A stretch of DNA of 42,013 nucleotides. Source: Paraburkholderia ribeironis (lineage in GTDB: Bacteria; Pseudomonadota; Gammaproteobacteria; Burkholderiales; Burkholderiaceae). The stretch lies in assembly GCF_900019265.1 (NCBI RefSeq), contig NZ_CYGX02000083.1, positions 1 through 42,013 of the forward strand, in the 5' to 3' direction. A program made the translations under genes and the position numbers. Numbering within the stretch: the first letter of the stretch is position 1; every line of letters starts with the position of its first letter. The notes beneath the pieces were generated by a model. It was given only the letters and a program-made list of their open reading frames with translations. It was not told where the DNA came from and did not search any database. Below, in pieces: positions 1 to 7,878 of this stretch.

Positions 1-11
1 GGGAGGCCCGT

Positions 12-104
12 TTACGCGGCCAATTCACCGAGTTCAGCTTCGAGTCGCTTCGTCATCCGGAAAATTCGACGCCCTCTCGGCTGCAACTCGGTCAGTTGGT
101 CCAT
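12..104 (-). CDS. Possible 30-aa small ORF downstream of the GntR regulator
   Basis: A short frame reads ATG (complement of 102-104) to TAA (complement of 12-14). It encodes a charged peptide beginning MDQLTELQPRGRR. An AGGA-like ribosome site lies about 11 bases upstream, in the gap after the regulator stop at 119. I do not recognise the peptide. It could be a real small gene, the remnant of a longer one, or chance. The window begins just beyond it, so its downstream context is unknown. Confidence 0.2.
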   Translation of the reverse strand: MDQLTELQPRGRRIFRMTKRLEAELGELAA

Positions 105-118
105 TAATCAGCGCTTCC

Positions 119-862
119 TTAGCTGTTCGTCTCGCTGCTCTCGTTGGCGCGCCGCAGCCGTTCGCGGCTATTCGACAGGTGCATGCGCATGGCCGCGCGC
201 GCGCCTTCCGCGTCGTGCCGCGTGATCGCTTCGAGAATGCTCTCGTGCTCGAGGTTGACGAGCGTCAGATACGCGTCCGGTTCCGCGTGCGCGATGCCCG
301 CCGAATCGAGCCGGTTGCGCGGAATCAGCGCGCTGCCCATTTGCGTGAGGATATCGACGAAATAGCGATTGCCCGTGGCGCGGGCGACCGAGATATGAAA
401 CTGCAGATCGGCGTCGACGCTATCCAGCCCGTTGTGGCGGGTGGCTTCGATCGCGTCGAGCGCGCTGCGCATGTGCGCGAGGTCGTCCGGCTTCGCGCGT
501 TGCGCGGCGAGGCCGGCGCACTCCGTTTCGAGGCTGATGCGCAGTTCGAGGATGGACAGAACGTCGCGCAGGGTGGTGGCCGGCACCATGTCGATGCCGA
601 GCTTTTCGCGCTGCGGCTCTAGCACGAAGCTGCCGATGCCGTGCCGCGTTTCGATGATCTTGCCTGCCTGCAAGCGCGAAATCGCCTCGCGAATCACCGT
701 GCGGCTCACGCTCAGCGTGACCATCAGCTGCGATTCGGTCGGCAGTTTGTCGCCGGGCTTGAGTGCGTTGGTCGCAATCTGGTCGGTAACGTAATTGACG
801 ACGAACTCGGCAAGATTGCGAGCGCGTCGTGGCGGTGCCGCGGAAGCCAGTGGTGTAGCCAT
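119..862 (-). CDS. FadR-subfamily GntR transcriptional regulator of the hexuronate/aldarate locus
   Basis: This is a 247-aa DNA-binding regulator, a normal length for the FadR/FCD branch of GntR proteins. The N-terminal winged HTH spans about residues 15-85, with the typical run KLPTESQLMVTLSVSRTVIR followed by GKIIETRHGIGSFV. The all-helical FCD effector domain follows at about 95-235. It carries the usual metal/ligand residues in DLQFHISVARATGN and in the two later histidines of LEHESI and MRMHLSNS. It sits downstream of the MFS gene on the same strand. An operator-like palindrome at 918-930 lies next to its -10-like hexamer, which suggests autoregulation. The likely effector is a uronate, aldarate or keto-deoxy-aldarate, inferred from the neighbours. 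The start follows the usual N-terminal length; no strong ribosome site is visible. Confidence 0.9.
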   Translation of the reverse strand: MATPLASAAPPRRARNLAEFVVNYVTDQIATNALKPGDKLPTESQLMVTLSVSRTVIREAISRLQAGKIIETRHGIGSFVLEPQREKLGIDMVPATTLRDVLSILELRISLETECAGLAAQRAKPDDLAHMRSALDAIEATRHNGLDSVDADLQFHISVARATGNRYFVDILTQMGSALIPRNRLDSAGIAHAEPDAYLTLVNLEHESILEAITRHDAEGARAAMRMHLSNSRERLRRANESSETNS

Positions 863-917
863 CGAAAACGCCCCTCGGATCAGATAGTCGCAGATACCTG
901 CTGCGATTCATTATACC

Positions 918-930
918 GTCGTCTGACGAC
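918..930. promoter_or_regulatory. GntR operator at the regulator promoter
   Basis: GTCGTCTGACGAC is a perfect inverted repeat about a central T. It contains TCGT-CTG-ACGA, an exact match to the FadR-family consensus TNGTNNNACNA. It lies 56 bases upstream of the regulator start, directly downstream of a -10-like TATAAT on the minus strand (933-938). Binding there would block the regulator's own transcription. Confidence 0.6.
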
Positions 931-932
931 TG

Positions 933-938
933 ATTATA
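933..938 (-). promoter_or_regulatory. Candidate -10 element of the GntR regulator gene
   Basis: The complement reads TATAAT, a perfect sigma-70 -10 hexamer, about 70 bases upstream of the regulator start. No good -35 is visible at 17 bases (TGCTCA). The palindrome at 918-930 lies where the transcript would begin. Confidence 0.4.
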
Positions 939-1059
939 TAAACGACAGCTCATTTTGAGCACTGGCGGCCTATGCGGCGTCAGCGCATGCGATTGAGCGC
1001 CTGGCAAACCGTCGTAGTGCTTGCGCAGGCGCCCCGGAAGTACGATAACCGTCCGCCGC

Positions 1060-2409
1060 TCAGGCCTGGCGCAGTTCCACCCGCTTGATGTCCTTGACGA
1101 TCACGAGGTAGCTGAACACCGTCAGCAGCGCGTTGGCGCCCACGAACACCAGCGCGCCGTTGAACGAGCCGCTCTGCGCGACGAGGTAGCCGATCACGAT
1201 CGGCGTCACGATGCCGGCTACATTACCGAACATGTTGAAGATCCCGCCCGACAGACCGAGCGCTTCCTTCGGTGACGTGTCGGCCACCACGGCCCAGCCG
1301 AGCGCGCCGATGCCCTTGCCGAAGAACGCGAGCGACATCAGCGCGACCACGATCCAGTCGGTCGACACATAGTTGCAGCCGATGATCGACACCGACAGCA
1401 GCATGCCGCCGACGATCGGCACCTTACGCGCGACCGTCAGCGAATGGCCGCGCCGGATCAGCCCGTCGGACAGGATGCCGCCGAGCACGCCGCCGGAGAA
1501 GCCGCAGATCGCCGGTAGCGACGCGACCAGACCCGCGTGCAGGATCGTCATGCCGCGCGCCTGCACGAGGTAGATCGGAAACCACGTCAGGAAGAAGTAC
1601 GTGAGCACGTTGATGCAGTACTGCGCGAGATAGACGCCGAGCAGCATCCGGTTGCTGAGCAGCTGACGCACGAGCGACCAGCCGCCGGTGCGCTCGATCC
1701 CACCCGGCCGTGCTTGCTGGTGCCCGGTCACGACGCCGCCGCCTTGCTGGATGTAGTCGAGTTCGGCGGGCGACACGCGCGGGTGGTCGGCCGGGTTCTT
1801 CATCATCTTCAGCCAGGTGAGCGCGAGCAGCAGCCCGCCCGCACCCATCACCACGTAGACGGTCTGCCAGCCGAACATATGGGTGAGCCACGCCATCAGC
1901 GGCGTGAACACGACCGCGGCGAAGTATTGAGCCGAATTGAAAATGGCGGATGCAGTGCCGCGTTCGTTGGTCGGGAACCAGCTCGCCACGACTTTCGCGT
2001 TGGCCGGAAACGCCGGCGATTCCGCCGCGCCCATCGCAAAGCGCAACGCGAACAATGCGATGACCGCCGCACCCGCGCTGCCGAGCAGGCCAATCGAGCT
2101 TTGCAGCAGCGTGAACAGCGACCAGAGGAAAATGCTCGCCGCGTACACGCGTCGCGCGCCGAAGCGATCCAGCAGCCAGCCGGCCGGCAACTGCGCGAGC
2201 ACGTAGGCCCAGCTGAACGCGGAGAAAATGTAGCCCATGCGAATCGCGTCGAGGCTGAACTCGTTGCGCATCGCCGAGCCGGTCACTGAAAGCGTCGCGC
2301 GGTCCGCGTAGTTGAGCGTGGTGATCAGAAAGATCAGCAGCAGGATCGCGTAGCGGACTTTGGTGCGCTTCGCGGCGTCGGCGGCACTTGCCGGGCGGCT
2401 CATGTCCAT
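1060..2409 (-). CDS. MFS transporter, glucarate/galactarate (ACS) type
   Basis: This 449-aa inner-membrane permease has about 12 hydrophobic segments. It carries the first-loop signature of the anion:cation symporter group (LNYADRATLSVTG after TM1, then AGWLLDRFGARRVYA). Relatives such as GudP/GarP import glucarate and galactarate by proton symport. The start ATG is supported by an AGGAG ribosome site about 7 bases upstream (complement of 2416-2420). The gene lies between kdgD and the GntR regulator on the same strand. It appears to have its own transcript, because a terminator-like hairpin follows kdgD and the 287-bp gap holds two further hairpins. Aldarate specificity is inferred from family signature and context. 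Confidence 0.88.
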   Translation of the reverse strand: MDMSRPASAADAAKRTKVRYAILLLIFLITTLNYADRATLSVTGSAMRNEFSLDAIRMGYIFSAFSWAYVLAQLPAGWLLDRFGARRVYAASIFLWSLFTLLQSSIGLLGSAGAAVIALFALRFAMGAAESPAFPANAKVVASWFPTNERGTASAIFNSAQYFAAVVFTPLMAWLTHMFGWQTVYVVMGAGGLLLALTWLKMMKNPADHPRVSPAELDYIQQGGGVVTGHQQARPGGIERTGGWSLVRQLLSNRMLLGVYLAQYCINVLTYFFLTWFPIYLVQARGMTILHAGLVASLPAICGFSGGVLGGILSDGLIRRGHSLTVARKVPIVGGMLLSVSIIGCNYVSTDWIVVALMSLAFFGKGIGALGWAVVADTSPKEALGLSGGIFNMFGNVAGIVTPIVIGYLVAQSGSFNGALVFVGANALLTVFSYLVIVKDIKRVELRQA

Positions 2410-2425
2410 GGTTATCTCCTGTGTC

Positions 2426-2459
2426 GACCAGAGTTGGCGCTTTAGCGCCTACTCTGGTC
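2426..2459 (-). promoter_or_regulatory. Long leader hairpin just upstream of the MFS ribosome site
   Basis: The arms GACCAGAGT and ACTCTGGTC (9 bp) and inner arms GGCGC and GCGCC (5 bp) are separated by one T/T mismatch and close on a TTTA loop. In the minus-strand transcript this stem ends only a few bases before the AGGAG of the MFS gene. It could control translation or mRNA stability. A second hairpin (2489-2495 with 2498-2504) lies further upstream in the same leader. I cannot assign an RNA family. Confidence 0.5.
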
Positions 2460-2586
2460 CCATGCAAATGGTTGCTGTGTGTAATACGGGGGAGCACGCT
2501 CCCCGGTCCGGTGGCGCAAGCAGCCGTCGTGGCCTGGTCGATCGTTGATCGGCAGGTGGCGCGCAGGCGCCGCCTGTCGTGGCACG

Positions 2587-2617
2587 AAAACGCCCGGCGA
2601 CGTTGCCGTCCCGGGCG
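2587..2617 (-). terminator. Probable intrinsic terminator of kdgD
   Basis: On the minus strand CGCCCGG (2617-2611) pairs with CCGGGCG (2597-2591), with additional inner pairing, and is followed by TTTTCGT. It lies 80-110 bases past the kdgD stop. The U-run is short, so termination may be partial. Confidence 0.55.
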
Positions 2618-2696
2618 GTTATTGCGAGGCCATCTATGCGGCTCTCGTCGTGCGGCCGTCGGGTGTCGGTCGCGACGGCGTGTCACGCCGGCTGCG

Positions 2697-3614
2697 TTAC
2701 TGCGGTCCGAGCTTCCTGATCAGCGCGTCGAGCTGCGCCAGTTCTTCTTCGGTCAGATCGGTCAGCGGCGCGCGCACCGGACCTGCGTCGCGACCGACCA
2801 GCTTCGCGCCAGCCTTGACGATGCTGACCGCGTAGCCCGCCCGGCGGTTGCGGATCTTCAGGTACGGCAGGAAGAATTCGTCGATCAGCTTGCCGACCGT
2901 GGCGTGGTCGTCCGCAGCGATCGCGCGGTAGAACTGCATCGCGGTCTTCGGAATGAAGTTGAACACCGCCGACGAATACACCGGCACGCCCAGCGCCTTA
3001 TAGGCGGCGGCATAGACTTCCGCGGTCGGCAGGCCGCCGAGGTACGAGAAGCGCTCGCCCAGGCGCCGGCGGATCGTCACCATGTTCTCGATCTCGCCCA
3101 CGCCGTCCTTGAAGCCGATCAGGTTCGGGCAGCGTTGCGCCAGACCTTCGAGCATGTCGGCGTTAAGCTTGGAGTTGGCGCGGTTGTAGATGATCACGCC
3201 CATGTTCGGCACGGCCTTGCAGACTTCTTCGGCGTGCGCGGCGATGCCTTCCTGGCAGGCTTCGGTGAGGTAGTGCGGCATCAGCAGAATGCCGTTCGCG
3301 CCGTGGCGCTCGGCTTCCTTCGCGTAAGCGATCGCCACGCGGGTCGGACCGCCGGCGCCGGCGAGGATCGGCACCTTGCCTTTGCAGACTTCGGTCGCGG
3401 TGCGCACGACTTTCGAATAGTCGTCGTGCGTCAGCGAGAAGAATTCGCCCGTGCCGCCAGCGACGAACAGCGCCGACGCGCCATAAGGCGCGAGCCATTC
3501 GAGGCGCTCAGCATAGGTGTTGGCGCGAAAGTCGCCGTTTGCGTCGAAGTCGGTGACGGGGAAGGACAGGAGGCCTTCTGAAACGATCTGCTTGAGTTCC
3601 TGCGGTGTCGTCAT
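2697..3614 (-). CDS. kdgD: 5-dehydro-4-deoxyglucarate dehydratase (KdgD)
   Basis: This cytoplasmic enzyme of the DapA/NAL TIM-barrel family converts 5-keto-4-deoxy-D-glucarate to 2,5-dioxopentanoate, releasing CO2 and water. At 305 aa its length is typical. Key features are GGTGEFFS (about 53-60, the family's carboxylate-binding loop), Tyr143 in IIYNRAN, and the Schiff-base lysine Lys169 in LIGFKDGVG. The start chosen is the ATG at 3614, giving MTTPQELKQI. The same frame stays open 79 codons further upstream, but that stretch has no family sequence and crosses the promoter and operators. The gene is divergent from garD, whose product supplies its substrate; operator-like site A lies about 80 bases upstream. 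Confidence 0.93.
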   Translation of the reverse strand: MTTPQELKQIVSEGLLSFPVTDFDANGDFRANTYAERLEWLAPYGASALFVAGGTGEFFSLTHDDYSKVVRTATEVCKGKVPILAGAGGPTRVAIAYAKEAERHGANGILLMPHYLTEACQEGIAAHAEEVCKAVPNMGVIIYNRANSKLNADMLEGLAQRCPNLIGFKDGVGEIENMVTIRRRLGERFSYLGGLPTAEVYAAAYKALGVPVYSSAVFNFIPKTAMQFYRAIAADDHATVGKLIDEFFLPYLKIRNRRAGYAVSIVKAGAKLVGRDAGPVRAPLTDLTEEELAQLDALIRKLGPQ

Positions 3615-3691
3615 GGTGAGAATATCCAGGCGTCGGTGTGGTTCGATGATCGAAGTTAGGTGGAAATTAAGTGAAAACTGTGATTTCTTAT

Positions 3692-3708
3692 ACGTCATCG
3701 TACAACAA
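3692..3708. promoter_or_regulatory. GntR operator A (kdgD side of the divergent region)
   Basis: ACGTCATCGTACAACAA contains TCAT-CGT-ACAA, one base from TNGTNNNACNA and close to the two exact sites upstream of the TRAP genes. It overlaps a minus-strand -10-like TATAAG (complement of 3687-3692), so occupancy should repress kdgD. Confidence 0.55.
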
Positions 3709-3786
3709 CAATTCGGCGAACTCAACGGGGTTTTCGCGGCATAATGCACGTCATAGGGTAAATACGGAACATCCGTGCAATCTTTC

Positions 3787-3803
3787 ATGTTGTAGGATGA
3801 CGT
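3787..3803. promoter_or_regulatory. GntR operator B (garD side of the divergent region)
   Basis: On the minus strand this reads ACGTCATCCTACAACAT, which differs from site A at two positions and is in the opposite orientation. It ends 48 bases before the garD start. The two divergent transcripts therefore each have one site. Confidence 0.55.
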
Positions 3804-3850
3804 ATGAATGGCTGGCGTAGCAGGCGCATGGCGCCATAAGGATCGATGCA

Positions 3851-5440
3851 ATGGAACAATCTCCGCTCTATATTCGCGTTCACCCCAACGACAACGTCGC
3901 GATCGTCGTCAACGACGGCGGTCTGGGTGAGGGCGCGGTATTTCCCGATGGTCTGACGCTGCGCGAGCGCGTGCCGCAAGGACACAAGGTCGCGTTGGCC
4001 GATCTGGCCGAAGGCGATGAAGTGATCCGCTATAACGTGGTGATCGGTTACGCGCTCAAGGCGTTGGCGAAGGGCAGCTGGATCAACGAACACGTGATCC
4101 GCATGCCGAGCCCGCCGGGGCTCGAAGATCTGCCGATCGCGACGATCACTCCGCCGGACATGCCGCCGCTCGAAGGCTACACGTTCGAGGGCTACCGCAA
4201 TGCCGACGGCTCGGTCGGCTCGCGCAACATCCTCGCGATCACGACCACGGTGCAATGCGTGGCCGACGTCGTGCAGCATGCGGTCACGCGCATCAAGGCC
4301 GAACTGCTGCCGAACTATCCGAACGTCGACGACGTGGTGAGCCTCGGCCATACGTATGGCTGCGGCGTCGCGATCGACGCGCCCGACGCGATGGTGCCGA
4401 TCCGCACCGTGCGCAACATCGCACTGAATCCGAACTTCGGCGGCGAGGTGATGATGGTCAGCCTCGGCTGTGAGAAGCTGCAGCCCGAGCGCCTGATGCC
4501 GCCCGGCACGATTCCGATCGCCGCGGCCGCGAACGTGGCTGAAATCGCCGACATCGGCGACGTGGCCGCCGACCTGAACGGCGACGTGGTGGTGCTGCAG
4601 GACGATGCGCACGTCGGCTTCCAGTCGATGATCGAGTCGATCATGAAGATGGCCGACGCTCATCTGAAGCGCCTGAACAACCGTCGACGCGAAACCTGTC
4701 CTGCGTCCGATCTGGTGATCGGCGTGCAATGCGGCGGCAGCGACGCATTCTCCGGCTTGACCGCGAATCCCGCCGTGGGCTTCGCGACCGACCTGCTGGT
4801 GCGTGCCGGCGCGACGGTGATGTTCTCGGAAGTCACCGAAGTGCGCGACGGCGTCGATCAGCTGACCGCGCGTGCGGCCAACGCGGACGTCGCCGCGGCG
4901 ATCATCCGCGAGATGCAGTGGTACGACGATTATCTGAAGCGCGGCGGCGCGGACCGCAGCGCCAACACCACGCCGGGCAACAAGAAGGGCGGCCTGTCGA
5001 ACATCGTCGAAAAGGCGATGGGGTCGATCATCAAGTCGGGCAACTCGGCGATCTCGGGCGTGTTGTCGCCGGGCGAGAAGGTGCGCCAGAAAGGCCTGAT
5101 CTACGCGGCCACGCCGGCGAGCGATTTCATCTGCGGCACGCTGCAGCTAGCAGCGGGGATCAACCTGCACGTGTTCACGACCGGTCGCGGCACGCCCTAC
5201 AGCCTCGCGGAAGTGCCCGTCATCAAGGTCGCGACGCGCTCGGATCTGGCGCGCCGCTGGCATGACCTGATGGACGTCAACGCCGGCACGATCGCGACCG
5301 GCGCGGCGACCATCGAAGAGGTGGGCTGGGAGCTGTTCCGCCTGATGCTCGACGTGGCGAGCGGCCGCAAACAAACCTGTGCGGAAAAGCTCAAGCTCCA
5401 CAACGCGTTGACGCTGTTCAATCCGGCGCCGGTGACCTGA
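3851..5440 (+). CDS. garD: Galactarate dehydratase (GarD)
   Basis: This 529-aa enzyme of the UxaA/GarD family dehydrates galactarate to 5-keto-4-deoxy-D-glucarate, the KdgD substrate. An SAF domain occupies about residues 5-95 and is followed by the large altronase-type catalytic region. That region has cysteine motifs expected for metal binding: SLGHTYGCGVAIDAP, SLGCEKLQPERLMP and GVQCGGSDAFSG. The E. coli protein is about 523 aa, so this is full length. Altronate dehydratase (UxaA) is the main alternative. The long GarD-type architecture and the kdgD, udh and lactonase neighbours favour galactarate. It starts the rightward garD-udh-lactonase operon. Confidence 0.92.
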   Translation: MEQSPLYIRVHPNDNVAIVVNDGGLGEGAVFPDGLTLRERVPQGHKVALADLAEGDEVIRYNVVIGYALKALAKGSWINEHVIRMPSPPGLEDLPIATITPPDMPPLEGYTFEGYRNADGSVGSRNILAITTTVQCVADVVQHAVTRIKAELLPNYPNVDDVVSLGHTYGCGVAIDAPDAMVPIRTVRNIALNPNFGGEVMMVSLGCEKLQPERLMPPGTIPIAAAANVAEIADIGDVAADLNGDVVVLQDDAHVGFQSMIESIMKMADAHLKRLNNRRRETCPASDLVIGVQCGGSDAFSGLTANPAVGFATDLLVRAGATVMFSEVTEVRDGVDQLTARAANADVAAAIIREMQWYDDYLKRGGADRSANTTPGNKKGGLSNIVEKAMGSIIKSGNSAISGVLSPGEKVRQKGLIYAATPASDFICGTLQLAAGINLHVFTTGRGTPYSLAEVPVIKVATRSDLARRWHDLMDVNAGTIATGAATIEEVGWELFRLMLDVASGRKQTCAEKLKLHNALTLFNPAPVT

Positions 5441-5499
5441 TCGGTCCGGCTGGCCCGTTGCTCAAGCTGATCCGATCGCAATCAAACCAACAAAGAGAT

Positions 5500-6342
5500 A
5501 TGACCGACTCGAACCTTGACCGCCCCGCGGCACAGAAACCTTTTCGCCGGCTGCTGCTCACCGGCGCCGCGGGTAACCTCGGCAAGCAATTGCGCGGCGC
5601 GCTCGCCGCGTGGGCCGATGTCGTGCGCGTCACCGACATCGCGTCGCTCGGCGAAGTGGCGGCGCACGAAGAAGCGTCGATCGTCGACCTCGCCAATGAG
5701 GCGGCGGTGCACGCGCTGCTCGAAGGCGTGGACGCCGTGATTCATCTTGGCGGCATTTCCGTCGAGGCGCCATTCGAAGATCTGCTCGAAGCGAATATCC
5801 GTGGCCTGTACAACCTCTACTCGGCCGCGCAGAAGCAGGGCGTCAGGCGCATCGTCTATGCGAGTTCGAATCACGCGGTGGGTTTCCATCCGGTGACGTC
5901 GGTGCTGGATAGCGACGCGCCGCTGCGTCCGGACAGTCTGTACGGCGTGACCAAGTGTTTCGGCGAATCGCTGTCGCGCTATTACTTCGACCGCTTCGGT
6001 CTGGAGACCGTGTGTCTGCGGATCGGCTCGTCGTTCGAGCAGCCGAAGACCGCGCGCATGCTCGTCACCTATCTGAGCTTTCGCGACTTCATCGAGCTGG
6101 TGCGCTGTTCGCTGTTCACCAATCGCGTCGGGCATGCGATCGTGTACGGCGTGTCGAATAACCGCATCTCGTGGGTCGACAACACCAAGGCGGCGTTCCT
6201 CGGCTTCCGTCCGCAGGACAGTTCGGTTCAGTTCGAGCATCTGTTCCCGGCCGGCGCGCCCGACCCGAAGTTCGACGATCCGACCCAGCAGTTCCAGGGC
6301 GGCCCGTTCGTGCTCGCTGGTCCGATGGAGCCGAAGCGGTGA
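5500..6342 (+). CDS. udh: Uronate dehydrogenase (NAD-dependent, SDR fold)
   Basis: This 280-aa extended/atypical SDR oxidises D-galacturonate and D-glucuronate at C1 to the aldarolactones using NAD+. The Rossmann motif TGAAGNLG is at residues 21-28. The catalytic Tyr148-x3-Lys152 lies in DSLYGVTKCFGE, with the serine/asparagine triad region SSNHAVG at 122-128. The C-terminal region (ISWVDNTKAAFLGFRPQDSS) also matches known Udh proteins. I chose ATG 5500 rather than the TTG at 5458, because the protein then begins at usual length and AAAGAG lies just upstream. It is 59 bases after garD, and its stop overlaps the start of the lactonase gene. Confidence 0.92.
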   Translation: MTDSNLDRPAAQKPFRRLLLTGAAGNLGKQLRGALAAWADVVRVTDIASLGEVAAHEEASIVDLANEAAVHALLEGVDAVIHLGGISVEAPFEDLLEANIRGLYNLYSAAQKQGVRRIVYASSNHAVGFHPVTSVLDSDAPLRPDSLYGVTKCFGESLSRYYFDRFGLETVCLRIGSSFEQPKTARMLVTYLSFRDFIELVRCSLFTNRVGHAIVYGVSNNRISWVDNTKAAFLGFRPQDSSVQFEHLFPAGAPDPKFDDPTQQFQGGPFVLAGPMEPKR

Positions 6343-7283
6343 GCGGCATTGTGAATCTGCGGGTCGAACGCGTAGAACGGGTAGAGGGGGCGGGGCAGGC
6401 GCCCGCGTCGGTGGGTGAAAGCCCGGTGTGGCGCGCGGCCGAACAGGCGCTGTACTGGGTCGACATTCCGGCGCAGAAGATTGTGCGGCTGCGGGTCGAC
6501 TCGGGTGAGCGCGCCGAGTGGCGTTTGCCGGAGAAGGTCGCGTGTATCGCGTTCGACCGCCGAGGCACGGTGCTCGCCGGCTGCGAGACCGGACTCTTCG
6601 CCTTCACGCTGCCCGACGCGGCGCAGGCGTCGAGCGGCGAGCCGGGCAGGGCGGCGGTGCGCAAGCTCGCCGCGCCAGTGTTCGAAGCCGACGACATGCG
6701 CTTTAACGACGGCCGCTGCGATCGGCAAGGGCGCTTCTGGGCCGGCACGATGGTGCAGGACATGGCGGCGGCCAAGCCGGCCGGTGCGCTGTACCGGTTC
6801 GACGAACATGGCGTGTTGTCGGCGCCGGTCGTCGATGCGCTGATCACGCAGAACGGCCTCGGCTGGTCGCCGGACGGCACGACCATGTATCTGTCTGACT
6901 CGCATCCGTCGCGCCGGCTGATCTGGGCCTTCGACTACGACATCGACTCGGGCCAGCCGCGCAACCGGCGCGTGTTCGCCGATCTGCATCACTACGCGGG
7001 TCGTCCCGATGGCGCGGCGGTGGACGCCGACGGCTGCTACTGGATCTGCGCGAACGACGCCGGCCTGTTGCTGCGCTTCACGCCGCAAGGCAAGCTCGAC
7101 CGGCAACTCGCGGTGCCGCCGACCAAGCCGTCGATGTGCGCGTTCGGCGGCCGCAATCTGGACACCTTGTTCGTGACATCGATTCGCCCCGCAACGGGCG
7201 CGAGCGAGCATGACGGCCATCTGTTTGCCGTGCGTCCCAGCGTGACCGGGCTGCCCGAGCCTGAATTCGCGGGCGAACTGTAA
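6339..7283 (+). CDS. SMP-30/gluconolactonase-family aldarolactonase
   Basis: This six-bladed beta-propeller lactonase has 314 aa from GTG 6339. Expected metal ligands are Glu27 (GESPVW), Asn172 (QNGLGWSPDG) and Asp224 (GRPDGAAVDADG), with Asn123 (RFNDGRCD) in the substrate site, by comparison with human SMP30. The GTG start shares bases with the udh TGA stop (GTGA overlap), indicating translational coupling. That favours the job of opening the galactaro-/glucaro-lactone made by Udh. The open frame continues upstream through udh, but that is read-through of coding sequence. An intrinsic terminator follows. Confidence 0.88.
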   Translation: MSGIVNLRVERVERVEGAGQAPASVGESPVWRAAEQALYWVDIPAQKIVRLRVDSGERAEWRLPEKVACIAFDRRGTVLAGCETGLFAFTLPDAAQASSGEPGRAAVRKLAAPVFEADDMRFNDGRCDRQGRFWAGTMVQDMAAAKPAGALYRFDEHGVLSAPVVDALITQNGLGWSPDGTTMYLSDSHPSRRLIWAFDYDIDSGQPRNRRVFADLHHYAGRPDGAAVDADGCYWICANDAGLLLRFTPQGKLDRQLAVPPTKPSMCAFGGRNLDTLFVTSIRPATGASEHDGHLFAVRPSVTGLPEPEFAGEL

Positions 7284-7304
7284 GCCAGCCTCGCAAAAAG
7301 CAGG

Positions 7305-7342
7305 CGCCGGGACGCGGCCAGGTCCCGGCGTTTGTTGTTTTT
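7305..7342 (+). terminator. Intrinsic terminator of the garD-udh-lactonase operon
   Basis: CGCCGGGAC (7305-7313) and GTCCCGGCG (7322-7330) form a perfect 9-bp stem with an 8-base loop. It is followed by the T-rich run TTTGTTGTTTTT. It starts 22 bases after the lactonase stop. Confidence 0.88.
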
Positions 7343-7357
7343 CGGCGATTAATTCAT

Positions 7358-7374
7358 CACTCGTCGTACAACAC
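7358..7374. promoter_or_regulatory. GntR operator C upstream of the TRAP genes
   Basis: The core TCGT-CGT-ACAA (7361-7371) is an exact match to TNGTNNNACNA, flanked by CAC on both sides. It lies between the operon terminator and the TRAP genes, about 200 bases before site D. Confidence 0.6.
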
Positions 7375-7572
7375 TGTCGCATTTAGACCACGGTTCGACT
7401 GTAATCCACTACGAAAAATAAAGTCGCCGCGACACGCCGATCACATCTGTCTATCGCGCTTCCCACTGGCCTCGGGCTTCCGCTTGGCCGCTGCCCGCCA
7501 TCCCTGCCGGACCCGCGAATTGTGCGGGTAAATACTGTCTGTACAATTCAAAAAGCGTTTTATAGACTTCGT

Positions 7573-7589
7573 ATGTCGTCGTACAACAT
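7573..7589. promoter_or_regulatory. GntR operator D at the TRAP promoter
   Basis: ATGTCGTCGTACAACAT is the best extended site: the outer ATGT/ACAT arms pair and the core TCGT-CGT-ACAA matches TNGTNNNACNA. It lies a few bases after a -10-like TATAGA (7561-7566). The remaining 289 bases to dctP form a long leader in which I see no gene, only a short weak AACC/GGTT stem followed by T residues near 7640-7655. Confidence 0.62.
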
Positions 7590-7878
7590 ATAAGCCCAAA
7601 CAAATTCCTTTCTTTGAAATATTTGGGATAGCAGAGCAACCACGGCGGTTTTTTCGTGCGCCGGATACGTGCACGGGATTCACGCCGACGTAATCGAAGT
7701 AAAAGAAGTCGAGTTGTCTGACAGGAGTACTGATCATCTGTGCCGGGGACGTTGCGCGGATCAGTACGGCAATGCGCCCGCTACCCGCAAGGAGCCCGCG
7801 GGCCGTTGCCAGGAGACGCATCAAAACCATGTCGCATCCGCAATCGATTGGATGGTTTATTTTTCAAGGAATGTCACG

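Noticed and set aside
997..1032. Hairpin GCGCCTG/CAGGCGC after the MFS gene as a terminator
   Set aside because: It has a large, partly paired 22-base loop and no T-run on the minus strand, so it is too weak to call.
3615..3851. kdgD starting at 3851
   Set aside because: The added 79 residues cross both operators and the promoter region, and are outside the conserved protein; ATG 3614 gives the normal 305-aa length.
7590..7878. N-terminally extended dctP start at 7669
   Set aside because: The extension lacks family similarity and would bury the clear signal peptide that begins at 7879.
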